The notes: generated by a model from the letters alone, not told the origin. Positions 54,397-63,063 are shown, counted from the stretch's first letter. The stretch: 64,000 nt of DNA from Ferrigenium straubiae (GCA_019449655.1 JAHQXD010000002.1:384321-448320); one strand, 5' to 3'. Numbers and translations: made by a program.

Positions 54397-54562
54397 TGAT
54401 TAGCTGCAAGGGCAATTTGAAGCCATTTATCACTTTGATTCAAACAGACTTCGATTTTTATGGATAATTTTTGTTCCATTCAAATCTTATTAAAGGTTCA
54501 TTTTGACATACATGCCGATATCCTACTGGGGCATTAAATTCGCCATATTTGATGGGGCATTG

Positions 54563-54591
54563 TTGACATGAATATATATCGTAAGTATATT
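54563..54591 (+). promoter_or_regulatory. Sigma-70 promoter of the second SHP gene with upstream direct repeats
   Basis: TTGACA (54563-54568), a 17-base spacer and TATATT (54586-54591) form a near-consensus promoter. Directly upstream are two copies of TGGGGCATT (54527-54535 and 54553-54561), 26 bases apart, which could bind an activator. Transcription would begin near 54598. Confidence 0.7.
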
Positions 54592-54651
54592 GGTCAATAC
54601 AAGTGAAAACTTGATGAAAATAAACTTAATTCCTTGGAGAGGCTTTAAAAA

Positions 54652-55071
54652 ATGCGTAAATTTGCTTATATTCTGCTTGCAACTCTCGGCTTTTTCAGCC
54701 TGCCCGCCCAGGCGGATGTTGATGGTGCGAAACAATTTGTTAAACAATATGCTGCTCTTGTCAAAGGATCCAATCCTACCTATGTTTTGAATGCGGAAGC
54801 AGGGCGTGCGTTTTATATCAAGAAACATACCGTAAAGGGTAAACAGGTAGCTTGCACTGATTGCCATACCGACAATCCTGCTGCCGTCGGCAAGCATTCG
54901 GAAACTAAAAAGAAAATTGCCTCTCTTTCTCCCGTCGTTAACCCTAAACGTTTCTCGAATCTGAAGAAGACGGAAGAAGCTTTCGATCAGCACTGCGTTG
55001 ATGTTCTTGAAAGAAACTGCACATCGCAGGAAAAAGGCGATTACATCGTTTACTTGCTGTCAATCAAGTAA
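54652..55071 (+). CDS. SHP-type monoheme cytochrome c (DUF1924), second copy
   Basis: A 139-residue exported cytochrome, same length and layout as the one at 13162: signal peptide (cut near AQADVDG), heme motif CTDCH, a C-terminal Cys pair (HCVDVLERNCTSQEKGD), and the VNPKRFSNLKK segment corresponding to ANAERFANPKK. Here it stands alone, without the diheme cytochrome and cytochrome b partners, next to the multiheme/flavin module. SHP proteins can bind O2, NO or other small ligands. GGAGAGG at 54635-54641 supports the start. Confidence 0.9.
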   Translation: MRKFAYILLATLGFFSLPAQADVDGAKQFVKQYAALVKGSNPTYVLNAEAGRAFYIKKHTVKGKQVACTDCHTDNPAAVGKHSETKKKIASLSPVVNPKRFSNLKKTEEAFDQHCVDVLERNCTSQEKGDYIVYLLSIK

Positions 55072-55091
55072 CCAGACTGTAGTCACCCAAG

Positions 55092-55123
55092 AAACAGCCC
55101 ACATTTTTGTGGGCTGTTTTATT
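55092..55123 (+). terminator. Rho-independent terminator of the second SHP gene
   Basis: AAACAGCCCACA (55092-55103), loop TTTT, TGTGGGCTGTTT (55108-55119), then TATTT. Twelve pairs, strong. Confidence 0.9.
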
Positions 55124-55181
55124 TATACCCGAAAAAATATCAGCGTTCCTCCGGCGAGCGTTATTAGGAGCACAAGTATTT

Positions 55182-55547
55182 ATGGTTACTCTGCCTGAAT
55201 TGAAACAAGTTTTTGATAATCTCGACGAGGGGATTGTTTTTATTGATCAGGATCGTCGCGTCGTAGCAATCAATGAGGCGGCTAGCCGCATGCTGGGTCA
55301 GGATCGTGACGCTACCCTGAATAAACTCTGCCCAAGCCTTTTCCAGGGGACGGATTGCGCGAGGGATTGTGAAAAAAGTGACCATTGCACGCTTATGGTG
55401 GAAACCAAGCGAGAAAGAAAGTTCCAAGACCTTGTCGTGCGGCGGCCGGATGGTGCGTTAGTGCAGTTGCGCATGTGGGCCATAGTGCTGCCTTCCAATG
55501 AGACAACTAAACACTGCGCTGTGGTGTTGCGCGGAACGAATTGGTGA
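55182..55547 (+). CDS. Stand-alone PAS-domain protein with Cys cluster
   Basis: A 121-residue protein that is essentially one PAS domain: FDNLDEGIVFIDQDRRV, INEAASRMLGQ and a C-terminal strand pair. Between them is CPSLFQGTDCARDCEKSDHC, with four Cys resembling the Cys-rich PAS of some sigma-54 activators. No output domain is present. The Cys could bind a metal, heme or FeS centre or sense redox state (inference). The ATG at 55182 gives the family-like start; a frame from 55107 adds unrelated residues. Confidence 0.75.
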   Translation: MVTLPELKQVFDNLDEGIVFIDQDRRVVAINEAASRMLGQDRDATLNKLCPSLFQGTDCARDCEKSDHCTLMVETKRERKFQDLVVRRPDGALVQLRMWAIVLPSNETTKHCAVVLRGTNW

Positions 55548-55620
55548 CATTCCTGGGGCGTAAAGCGGAGATGAGGGTCGGGCAGAAAAGTACGTGATAA
55601 TTTTAGCCAAGGTGTTTGGT

Positions 55621-55643
55621 GCTCGCAAATCCGAGCCAGTTTT
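55621..55643 (+). terminator. Weak terminator-like hairpin
   Basis: GCTCG (55621-55625), loop CAAATC, CGAGC (55632-55636), then CAGTTTT. It sits between the PAS gene and the convergent cusA gene. Confidence 0.4.
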
Positions 55644-55702
55644 AACGACGCTATGATGCACTGATTTTGCATTGACTTGCAGGCTACCAAACTTACTGCG
55701 AT

Positions 55703-58700
55703 TCACGATAAAGACGGACTTTCCGGAAAGTTGATTTTTTCCTGCCACCACGCGTAGATCACGGGAATAACAATAAGAGAGAGCAGTGGCGCGGAAATCA
55801 TGCCGCCCACCAGCGGTGCGGCGATGCGCTTCATCACATCCGCGCCGGTGCCGGCGCTGACCATCACCGGCACCAGGCCGGCCACAATCACCGATACCGT
55901 CATGATCTTCGGGCGGATGCGCAGCAGCGCTCCCTGGACGATGGCCTGCTGCAGATCCTGCCGGTTGTTTAGCCGCCCCTCCTTGCGGAATTCCTCTATG
56001 GCCTGATCCAGATAGAGCAGCATGACCACGCCGAATTCGGCCGCTACGCCGGCCAATGCGATGAACCCGACTGCGACCGCCACGGACAGGTGATAGCCCA
56101 GCCAGTACACCAGCCAGAAGCCGCCCGCCAGGGAGAAGGGCAGGCACAGCACCACCAGCAGCACCTTGCTGTGATGGCGGAAGTTCAGGTACAGCAAGGC
56201 CACAACCAGTAGCAGCGTGAGCGGTATGACCCACATGAAACGTTCCTTGGCGTGCTGCAGGCTGACATATTGTCCCGACCAGGCGATGGCGTAGCCCGGT
56301 TCGATCTTGACGGATTTTGCCACGGCAGCCTGCGCGTCGGCGATGTAGCTGCCCAGATCGCGCCCGGCAAAGTCGAGATAGACATAGGCCACCAAGCGGC
56401 CGTTTTCACTCTTGATCTCGACTGGCCCGTCGTTCACGCTGATTTCGGCGATCGTTCCCAGCGATACCTGCGCGCCGGAAGGCGTCATGATACGGCTTGC
56501 CGCAAGCGCATTGAGCGAATCGCGGAAGGCGCGCTGGTAGCGCAGGTTGATCGGGAAGCGGTTGCGTCCCTCGATCAGCATGCCGATGTTTTCTCCGCCG
56601 ATGGCGCCTTGCACGAGGCGCTGCACATCGGCGGCGGTGATGCCGTAGCGCGCCGCCTGGACGCGATCCAGCACGACATCCACATAGCGCCCGCCGGAAG
56701 CGCGGTCGGCGAAGGCGTTGCGCGTGCCCGGCACGGTATTTTTGATCACGTCCTCGATCTGCATGGCCAATTCGCTGATGCCGGAAAGCTCAGGGCCTGT
56801 GACCTTGATGCCCAGCGGCGTGCGGATGCCGGTGGACAGCATGTCTATGCGCGTGCGGATCGGGTATCCCCAGGAATTGGTCAGCCCCGGCAGGCGCACA
56901 TGGTTGTCCAGTTTGTGGATCAGGTCCTCCATGGTTTCGCCGTCCGGCCATTCCTCACGCGGTTTGAGCTGGATTGTGGTTTCCAGCATCGAAAGCGGCG
57001 CAGGGTCGGTGGCGGTATTGGCGCGCCCGGCCTTGCCGAACACGCGCTCGACCTCGGGCATCTGCGCGATCAGGCGGTCGGTGGTCTGCATGATGTTTGC
57101 CGCCTCGTCTATCGATATGCCGGGCAGCGTGGTGGGCATGTACAGCAGGTCGCCCTCGTTGAGCGGCGGCATGAACTCGCTGCCCAGTTTGGCAATTGGC
57201 CAGGCGGCGCTGAGCAGGAATACCAGACAGAGCGCCATGGAGAGCCTGCGTTTTTGCAGCGCGGCCATCAGGAACGGGTGGTAGAGCGCGTGCAGCATCC
57301 GGTTCAGCGGGTTGCTCTGTTCGCTCGCGATGCGGCCGCGGATGAAATAGCCCATCAGCACCGGCGCCAGCGTGATGGCGAGGGCCGCGCTTGCGGCCAT
57401 GGCATAGGTCTTGGTGTAGGCGAGCGGGGCGAACAGCTTGCCGGCCTGTCCGGTGAGCGTCAGCACCGGCAGGAAAGAGACGGTGATGATGAGCAGCGAG
57501 AAGAACAGGGCCGGCCCTACTTCGAGTGCGCTCTGGGCGGTGACTTTCCAGTAGTCGGGCTGATCTCCGGCGCGCTCGAGATGCTTGTGCATGTTCTCTA
57601 TCATCACGACCGCGGCATCCACCATTGCGCCGATGGCGATGGCGATGCCGCCCAGCGACATGATGTTGGCGGTCACTCCCTGGTTTTCCATGATGATGAA
57701 GGCGGTCAGGATGCCGATCGGCAGCGTGACCACCGCCACCAGCGAGGAACGCAGATGGAACAGGAAGGCGAGGCATACCAGGGAGACGATGATCGATTCC
57801 TCGACCAGCTTTTCGCTCAGGGTCTTGATGGCGCGGTCGATCACGCCGGAGCGGTCGTAAGTGACCACCAGCTCGATGCCGGGCGGCAGCCCGCTCTGCA
57901 ATTCTTTGAGGCGCTCCTTGACGCGCGCAATGGTCTTGAGCGCGTTTTCGCCGTAGCGCATGACGACGATGCCGCCGGTCACTTCGCCTTGCCCATCCAG
58001 ATCGGTCACCCCACGGCGCAATTCGTGACCGACCTGGACTTCCGCCACGTCTTCCAGGCGGACCGGCACCCCCTGCGCGCTGGTCGCCAGCGGAATGCGC
58101 CGGAAGTCATCCAGGCTCTTCAGGTAATTCTGCGAGCGCACCACGTATTCGGAACGCCCCATTTCCATCACCGAGCCGCCGCCCGTCATGTTGCTGTCGC
58201 GGATCGCCTGCCCGACTCGCTCCATGCTGAGGTTGTATGCCGCCAGCCGGTTAGGGTTCACCTCGATCTGGAATTGCCGCGACATACCGCCGATGCTGGC
58301 GACTTCGGCCACGCCGGGCAGACTCTGCAATTCGTATTTGAGGAAGAAATCCTGCATGGCGCGCAACTGGTCGGCATCGTAGCGGTGATGGCGGTCCACC
58401 AGCGCGTACTCGAATACCCAGCCCACACCCGAGGCATCCGGCCCCAGCGCGGGAATGACGCCCCACGGCAGGCGATCTTTGATTTGGCTCAGGTATTCCA
58501 GCACGCGCGAACGCGCCCAGTAGGGGTCTATGCCGTCCTGGAAAATCACATACACATAGGATTCGCCGAACATGGAAAACCCGCGTACAGCGGTCGAACC
58601 CGGCACGGACAGCAACTCGGAGGTGAGCGGGAAAGTGACCTGGTCTTCAACTACCTGCGGCGGCTGGCCGGGGTAGGCGGTCTTGATGATGACTTGCACG

Positions 58701-58831
58701 TCGGACAGGTCGGGAATGGCGTCCAGCGCAACCTGGCGCGATGAGTAGACGCCCCAGCCTGCCAGCATCACGGCGCACAGCAGCACCAGGATGCGGTTTT
58801 TCAGCGACCATTTGATGATGCGTGCAATCAT
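55703..58831 (-). CDS. cusA: Heavy-metal RND efflux transporter CusA-type
   Basis: A 1042-residue inner-membrane RND pump with twelve helices and two large periplasmic loops. The segment GGIAIAIGAMVDAAVVMIEN (helix 4) is the proton-path signature of monovalent-cation (Cu+/Ag+) CusA/SilA pumps rather than CzcA. Met-rich spots in the periplasmic part (MSRQFQ, MTGGGSVMEMG) fit copper handling. It pairs with CusB, encoded 192 bases upstream. Confidence 0.95.
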   Translation of the reverse strand: MIARIIKWSLKNRILVLLCAVMLAGWGVYSSRQVALDAIPDLSDVQVIIKTAYPGQPPQVVEDQVTFPLTSELLSVPGSTAVRGFSMFGESYVYVIFQDGIDPYWARSRVLEYLSQIKDRLPWGVIPALGPDASGVGWVFEYALVDRHHRYDADQLRAMQDFFLKYELQSLPGVAEVASIGGMSRQFQIEVNPNRLAAYNLSMERVGQAIRDSNMTGGGSVMEMGRSEYVVRSQNYLKSLDDFRRIPLATSAQGVPVRLEDVAEVQVGHELRRGVTDLDGQGEVTGGIVVMRYGENALKTIARVKERLKELQSGLPPGIELVVTYDRSGVIDRAIKTLSEKLVEESIIVSLVCLAFLFHLRSSLVAVVTLPIGILTAFIIMENQGVTANIMSLGGIAIAIGAMVDAAVVMIENMHKHLERAGDQPDYWKVTAQSALEVGPALFFSLLIITVSFLPVLTLTGQAGKLFAPLAYTKTYAMAASAALAITLAPVLMGYFIRGRIASEQSNPLNRMLHALYHPFLMAALQKRRLSMALCLVFLLSAAWPIAKLGSEFMPPLNEGDLLYMPTTLPGISIDEAANIMQTTDRLIAQMPEVERVFGKAGRANTATDPAPLSMLETTIQLKPREEWPDGETMEDLIHKLDNHVRLPGLTNSWGYPIRTRIDMLSTGIRTPLGIKVTGPELSGISELAMQIEDVIKNTVPGTRNAFADRASGGRYVDVVLDRVQAARYGITAADVQRLVQGAIGGENIGMLIEGRNRFPINLRYQRAFRDSLNALAASRIMTPSGAQVSLGTIAEISVNDGPVEIKSENGRLVAYVYLDFAGRDLGSYIADAQAAVAKSVKIEPGYAIAWSGQYVSLQHAKERFMWVIPLTLLLVVALLYLNFRHHSKVLLVVLCLPFSLAGGFWLVYWLGYHLSVAVAVGFIALAGVAAEFGVVMLLYLDQAIEEFRKEGRLNNRQDLQQAIVQGALLRIRPKIMTVSVIVAGLVPVMVSAGTGADVMKRIAAPLVGGMISAPLLSLIVIPVIYAWWQEKINFPESPSLS

Positions 58832-58940
58832 GCTTGAGCCAAAAATCTCCGCGCAGTGGCGCAGTGGGTAGGGTTACTTTGTTATCAAAGAAGCTGCCTT
58901 AAAAATTCGCGAGAAGGAATGGATGGCGCACGGAACGCAG

Positions 58941-58974
58941 AAACCGGAATGTACTTGAGAGTACATGAGGGTTT
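58941..58974 (-). other. Structured hairpin in the cusB-cusA gap
   Basis: ATGTACT (58949-58955), loop TGAG, AGTACAT (58960-58966), enclosed by AAACC (58941-58945) and GGTTT (58970-58974) across a small internal loop. It lies in the 192-base spacer between cusB and cusA and could be an mRNA processing or stability site; no T run follows. Confidence 0.5.
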
Positions 58975-59023
58975 CGAGTATCGCGCAACGCCGCATACCC
59001 CCTACGCAGCTTAAATGCAGCTT

Positions 59024-60427
59024 CTAATGCTTGCCGGCTTTATCGTCGTGTTGCATGCGCTGTGCAGCATCGCTCATCGACGCTGCCGCATCCAGCAGGA
59101 ACTGCCCGTTTACCGCAATCTGGTCGCCGGCTTGCAAGCCGGCAATGATCTCTATCGAATCGGAAGCCTCAATCCCTGTTTCCACCCTGGTTGGCGTGAA
59201 GTGCCCTTTGCCATCGGAGCGCATCACCCAGTCGCCCTTGCCGCTGCGCATGACTGCCGAGCGCGGAACGGCAAGCGCCTTGTGCGGCTTGGTGTGGATG
59301 ATGACATCGAGGAAAGATCCTATGAGCAAGCGATTGCCGGGGTTGTCGACGCTCAGTCGCGCCTGTACGGTACGCGTCGCGCTATCGACCATCGGGGTGA
59401 TGAATTGCAGGCGCGCCTTGATTTCCGGTGCGTTGGACTTGGGCGGTTTTACCGCCACCGCGTCCCCATTCTTCACCCAGGCCAGCTGGTCCGGGTAAAG
59501 CGGCACGTCAATCCACACCCGCGACGTGTTGGCGAAGGAAAGCAGGTTGTCCATCGGCTTGATGGCGCTGCCTTCTCGGATGTCGATCTTGGTGATAAAA
59601 CCGGAGCGCGGCGCGCGGATTTCAACCACTTCCCTGGGGCGGTAACTGGTATTGAGTTCTTCGATCAATTGGCCTGCATCGAAATACTGGAATTTTTCGG
59701 TGTAGAGATTGCGCATTTTGGCGTTCATCTGGATCGCCATCATCTCGCTCTCGGTCATCCGGTAGTCGGGGTTCGTGTGGGCGTCTTCGGAGGCCATGGG
59801 CACCATGAGCTTATCCTTCTCCTTGATCACGTCGACGTACTCGAACTGGATCTTGAACAATTCGGGGGAATAGATTTCGTAAATCGCATCCCCCTCCTCG
59901 ACCTGCTGGCCGACCGAATTTACGTGGAGTTTCTTGATGACCCCTTCGAGTTTGGAGCTGAGGTTGAAAACCAGGCTTTCATCGGCAATCACGTTGCCGT
60001 AGGCGTGGATGTCCTGGCTCAGCGTTTGCCATTCGGCCGCGGCCAGCCGCACCCCCAGCCTCTGCTGCGAAGCAGTATCGATAAATACGCCGTGGTTATG
60101 CTCTGCCGGGGATGCGCCCGGCTGATCCAGTTCCACCAGGTCCATGCCGCAGATCGGGCACAACTCATCCGGCTGGTCGCGGATAACTTGGGGATGCATG
60201 GGGCATACATAGAGTTTCTTTGCAGGCTTGGCCTTGTCGGGGGCTGTTATTTGATCGAGATGAGCGGCGCTGGCGTTGCCACCCGGCCGGTTTGCCGAAT
60301 GGCCAAGGTAGAGATATCCGCCAACTGTCAGGGCCGCGATTGCGCCCAGGCCCAGCCACAGCTTCGCACGCCAGAATGCAGGTGCATCGGGCAATCTGGA
60401 ATCCTGTTTTTCTTCAGGCTGTGCCAT
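59024..60427 (-). CDS. cusB: Efflux adaptor CusB with heavy-metal-binding domain
   Basis: A 467-residue membrane-fusion protein: N-terminal helix (about 24-45), then a heavy-metal-binding domain with YVCPMHPQV and CPICGMDLV (about residues 73-100), beta-barrel, alpha-hairpin and lipoyl-type parts, and a Met/His-containing C-terminus (MSDAAQRMQHDDKAGKH). It bridges CusA and an outer-membrane channel and passes Cu/Ag. I chose ATG 60427 over TTG 60448. No cusC or cusF is visible in the window. Confidence 0.93.
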   Translation of the reverse strand: MAQPEEKQDSRLPDAPAFWRAKLWLGLGAIAALTVGGYLYLGHSANRPGGNASAAHLDQITAPDKAKPAKKLYVCPMHPQVIRDQPDELCPICGMDLVELDQPGASPAEHNHGVFIDTASQQRLGVRLAAAEWQTLSQDIHAYGNVIADESLVFNLSSKLEGVIKKLHVNSVGQQVEEGDAIYEIYSPELFKIQFEYVDVIKEKDKLMVPMASEDAHTNPDYRMTESEMMAIQMNAKMRNLYTEKFQYFDAGQLIEELNTSYRPREVVEIRAPRSGFITKIDIREGSAIKPMDNLLSFANTSRVWIDVPLYPDQLAWVKNGDAVAVKPPKSNAPEIKARLQFITPMVDSATRTVQARLSVDNPGNRLLIGSFLDVIIHTKPHKALAVPRSAVMRSGKGDWVMRSDGKGHFTPTRVETGIEASDSIEIIAGLQAGDQIAVNGQFLLDAAASMSDAAQRMQHDDKAGKH

Positions 60428-60538
60428 ATTGGTATATCGGGCCGGCAACCGTGGGCTGTCAGGGCGATGGAAGCCCGCTTCTCATCTCAATCCATGAACC
60501 GGACTGCGAGCCATTTATCGTGAGCATGCCGCAAAGGG

Positions 60539-60883
60539 TCACTGTTTTTCGGGGCCTTTGTAACGCGAGTTCGGGATGCATTGACCAGCCTGTTTCTCGG
60601 CAGCCTGGTTGCAGGACTCATTGTCGTAGTATTTGTCGCAGATTTCCATCCACCCTAATACCAGGCAATACGGCGCCTTGTCCGATGCATCAAGTATATC
60701 GGCTACGCAATCTTTTTTGGATCCTGTGGCACGTTTGCATTCATCGTTAGAGCCGTACTTGCACTCGTCGACGCGAATTGCTCCACTGTCGGTTACCGGG
60801 CAATACCTGCCGGCAGACGCATATTGCGGGAGTGCGATCATGGCGCACAGCATCAGGGCGGTAAAAATGTTTCTGGCTTGCAT
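60539..60883 (-). CDS. Small Cys-rich exported protein
   Basis: A 114-residue protein with a signal peptide (cut near ASAGRYC) and eight Cys in the mature 90 residues, so probably four disulfides. It is not a cytochrome (no CXXCH). No family is recognised. It lies upstream of cusBA on the same strand, 111 bases from cusB, so a periplasmic metal or redox-stress role is possible but unproven. A ribosome site GAGGAGAG lies at 60891-60898 on the minus strand. Confidence 0.75.
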   Translation of the reverse strand: MQARNIFTALMLCAMIALPQYASAGRYCPVTDSGAIRVDECKYGSNDECKRATGSKKDCVADILDASDKAPYCLVLGWMEICDKYYDNESCNQAAEKQAGQCIPNSRYKGPEKQ

Positions 60884-61114
60884 TGCATTCTCTCCTCAAG
60901 TATTTATTTGTCAGGCAACCGCGAATTGGAGGGGTGCCATTTATAATTAGTTCAAAACGACTGTAGCTGGCAACGCTCATTCCACCATGACGCATGTGGG
61001 TTTAGCACGGCTTTCGGAAGGGCACACCTGGAATCCGGCATGGGATCTACGGATACTGCACCAACGGAACTGAGTTGCGCTACATGACGACACCATTCTA
61101 CACGACAGCCGGCC

Positions 61115-61142
61115 AAATGTGATGTTACTATCGGCCACATTT
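61115..61142 (+). promoter_or_regulatory. Inverted repeat upstream of the FmdE-like gene
   Basis: AAATGTG (61115-61121), 14 bases, CACATTT (61136-61142) is a perfect seven-base inverted repeat that ends 15 bases before the ATG at 61158. It could be an operator for a dimeric regulator. The rest of the 274-base gap (60884-61157) shows no gene. Confidence 0.45.
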
Positions 61143-61157
61143 AGGGGTAAGTGAATC

Positions 61158-61766
61158 ATGAGCCATCCGGATTTTTTCGACGCAGTACCTAAGATCAGTT
61201 TGTACGACCCGCTGGCCGAATTTCTCGGCGCGACCGAAGGCGGGATACTTCAATATGGTTACTTTGACGCAGTGAAGCTGGCCGGCCATTCCTGCCCGAC
61301 GGTCGCTTCAGCCTACTGGATGACCTACAAGGCGCTGGCCGCTCTCTATCCCGGCGCAATGCCGGTGCGCGGCGACATCCTCGTGGAGTTCAGTCAGGAC
61401 AACGCGAGCGGCGTGACGGGCGTGATCGCGAATGTCGTGAGTATGCTGACCGGCGCGATGGGCGACGGCGGCTTCAAGGGGCTGGCCGGGCGCTTCGTGC
61501 GGCGTGACCGCTTGTTCTTCGCGGCAGAAATGCCGGGAGAAATCCGTTTCACCCGCCTCGATACCGAGCAGGCCGTGAATACTGCAGCCAATCTGCAGCG
61601 CGTCCCGGCTTCGCCGCGCATGCCCATGCTGATGGGGAACTGCATCTCGGGCAACGCCACCCCGGCCGAGGCTGCCGAGTTCGGCAGGCTGTGGCAGGAA
61701 CGGGTGCGCAGCATCCTGCTCGACCATGGAGATGACCCGGAAATTTTTGTCGTAACCCCTGACTGA
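61158..61766 (+). CDS. FmdE-family protein
   Basis: A 202-residue protein with the FmdE-domain segment LAGHSCPTVASAYWMTYKAL (about residues 41-60), named after a gene of the molybdenum formylmethanofuran dehydrogenase operon; the biochemical role of the family outside methanogens is unclear. The His and Cys of GHSCP may bind metal. It is followed five bases later by a hemerythrin-like gene, suggesting one operon with a metal/NO or redox theme. Confidence 0.85.
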   Translation: MSHPDFFDAVPKISLYDPLAEFLGATEGGILQYGYFDAVKLAGHSCPTVASAYWMTYKALAALYPGAMPVRGDILVEFSQDNASGVTGVIANVVSMLTGAMGDGGFKGLAGRFVRRDRLFFAAEMPGEIRFTRLDTEQAVNTAANLQRVPASPRMPMLMGNCISGNATPAEAAEFGRLWQERVRSILLDHGDDPEIFVVTPD

Positions 61767-61771
61767 GTTTT

Positions 61772-62158
61772 ATGAAACGAATACCAGCCCTGCAACCCCT
61801 GTCGCGGGAACATCACACCGCCCTTACCTTGGCGAAGGCCTGCGAGCGCGCCGTGCAGTCACGCGATGCGGAGCGGATAGCCGCAACTTGCCAGCGCGTG
61901 CTCAAGGTCTTTCCCGCCGAACTGGAGCCGCATTTCCAGATCGAGGAGCGGTCGTTGCTGCCGTTGTTGCACAGCGCGGAAAACAAGCCGCTTGAACGGC
62001 GCACCCTCGAGGACCACCGGCAGTTGCGCGCGCTGCTCGATGACTTGCAGCGGAACGACGCCGAGGCGCTGGACAGTTTCGGCAGGCTCCTCATGGAGCA
62101 TGTCCGGTTCGAGGAGCGGGAGCTTTTTCCGGCGCTGGAAAGCCTGATGCCGCAATAG
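61772..62158 (+). CDS. Hemerythrin-like HHE-domain protein
   Basis: A 128-residue four-helix protein with di-iron ligand candidates in order: His pair in SREHHTAL, HFQIEERSLLP, DHRQLRAL and EHVRFEERELFP. The family binds O2, senses redox, or protects and repairs iron centres against NO. Cytosolic. It is co-transcribed with the FmdE-like gene, and a DUF2249 gene, which often travels with hemerythrins and NO reduction, lies 1.1 kb on. Confidence 0.9.
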   Translation: MKRIPALQPLSREHHTALTLAKACERAVQSRDAERIAATCQRVLKVFPAELEPHFQIEERSLLPLLHSAENKPLERRTLEDHRQLRALLDDLQRNDAEALDSFGRLLMEHVRFEERELFPALESLMPQ

Positions 62159-62165
62159 CGGCGCG

Positions 62166-62588
62166 TTACTTCTCCATGGTAAAGCTCGGGACGGCATGCG
62201 CGGCCATGTAGTCCACCGCCGCTTTGACTTCTTCCTCGGACAGTTTGGTATTGGAGCCGCGCGACGGCATGGAGCCTTTCTTCCCGCGGTAGCCGTTGAT
62301 GGCACGGTCATAGAGTATCTCTTTGCCCTGCGCGAGGCGCGGTTCCCAATCCGCCGCGCTGCCCATGCGCGGCGCACCGTGCAATCCGGACTTGTGGCAG
62401 ATGCTGCAGGTGCTCTTGTACACCTTCTCCCCGGTGTCCGGGCCGATCACGGCAACCTGCGGCTTGACCTCGTTCGACTGGACCTGCGGTGTGGAAGTCG
62501 CGGGTACGGCCGTTTCCCTGTTTTGGCCGCCGCACCCGGCGAGGAGCGCGAGCGAGGCGAGGGCGATCAGTAGTGTTTTTTGCTTCAT
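62166..62588 (-). CDS. Lipoprotein cytochrome c (c5-like)
   Basis: A 140-residue monoheme cytochrome with a lipobox (LLAGC) and heme motif CSICH near residue 62, and Met in KGSMPSRGSN as sixth ligand near residue 106. It shares with the next gene an almost identical block (ILYDRAINGYRGKKG and following residues), so the two are tandem duplicates. I chose ATG 62588, eight bases after AGGA; ATGs at 62594 and 62597 are alternatives. Anchored in a membrane, it probably passes electrons within the periplasm. Confidence 0.9.
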   Translation of the reverse strand: MKQKTLLIALASLALLAGCGGQNRETAVPATSTPQVQSNEVKPQVAVIGPDTGEKVYKSTCSICHKSGLHGAPRMGSAADWEPRLAQGKEILYDRAINGYRGKKGSMPSRGSNTKLSEEEVKAAVDYMAAHAVPSFTMEK

Positions 62589-62604
62589 GTTCATCATCCT
62601 TAGG

Positions 62605-63063
62605 TCAGCGAATTGTAAATTGTTTGGCGGTGGTGGAAAACAGATGCGACCCGAGCAGACCGCGCGACTTCGGCACCGAATACCACACCATGTAGTCCAC
62701 CGCCGCCTTGACTTCGTCCCCGGACAGCCTGGCGTTCGAGCCGCGCGACGGCATGGAGCCCTTCTTGCCGCGGTAGCCGTTGATGGCGCGGTCGTAGAGG
62801 ATTTCGCTGCCCTGCGCGAGGCGCAGCGTCCAGTCCTCAGTGTCGCCGAGGCGCGGCGCGCCCCTCAGTCCGAGCCGATGGCAAATGCTGCAGGTGTTCC
62901 GGTAAACCTTCTCGCCGCTTGCCGGGTCGCGCGTGACGGGCGATTTCATCGGTGCAGATGGCGGAGTGCCGGCCGCTTCGGCTTTTCCGGCATCAGATAC
63001 GGAAAGAAGTACGAGCAACGCGGTGACTGTCACAAGCTGTTTTTGCATGACCAAGTTATTCAT
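62605..63063 (-). CDS. Soluble cytochrome c (c5-like), tandem paralogue
   Basis: A 152-residue exported monoheme cytochrome with a normal signal peptide (cut near AEAAG), heme motif CSICH near residue 61 and Met in KGSMPSRGSN. It differs from its neighbour by lacking the lipobox and by a C-terminal extension of about 20 residues. It lies 16 bases upstream of that gene. The start could also be ATG 63048. Soluble and anchored versions of one carrier may serve different partners. Confidence 0.88.
   Translation of the reverse strand: MNNLVMQKQLVTVTALLVLLSVSDAGKAEAAGTPPSAPMKSPVTRDPASGEKVYRNTCSICHRLGLRGAPRLGDTEDWTLRLAQGSEILYDRAINGYRGKKGSMPSRGSNARLSGDEVKAAVDYMVWYSVPKSRGLLGSHLFSTTAKQFTIR

Noticed and set aside
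54523..54993. 156-codon minus-strand frame
   Set aside because: Antisense to the second SHP gene and its promoter; no recognisable protein.
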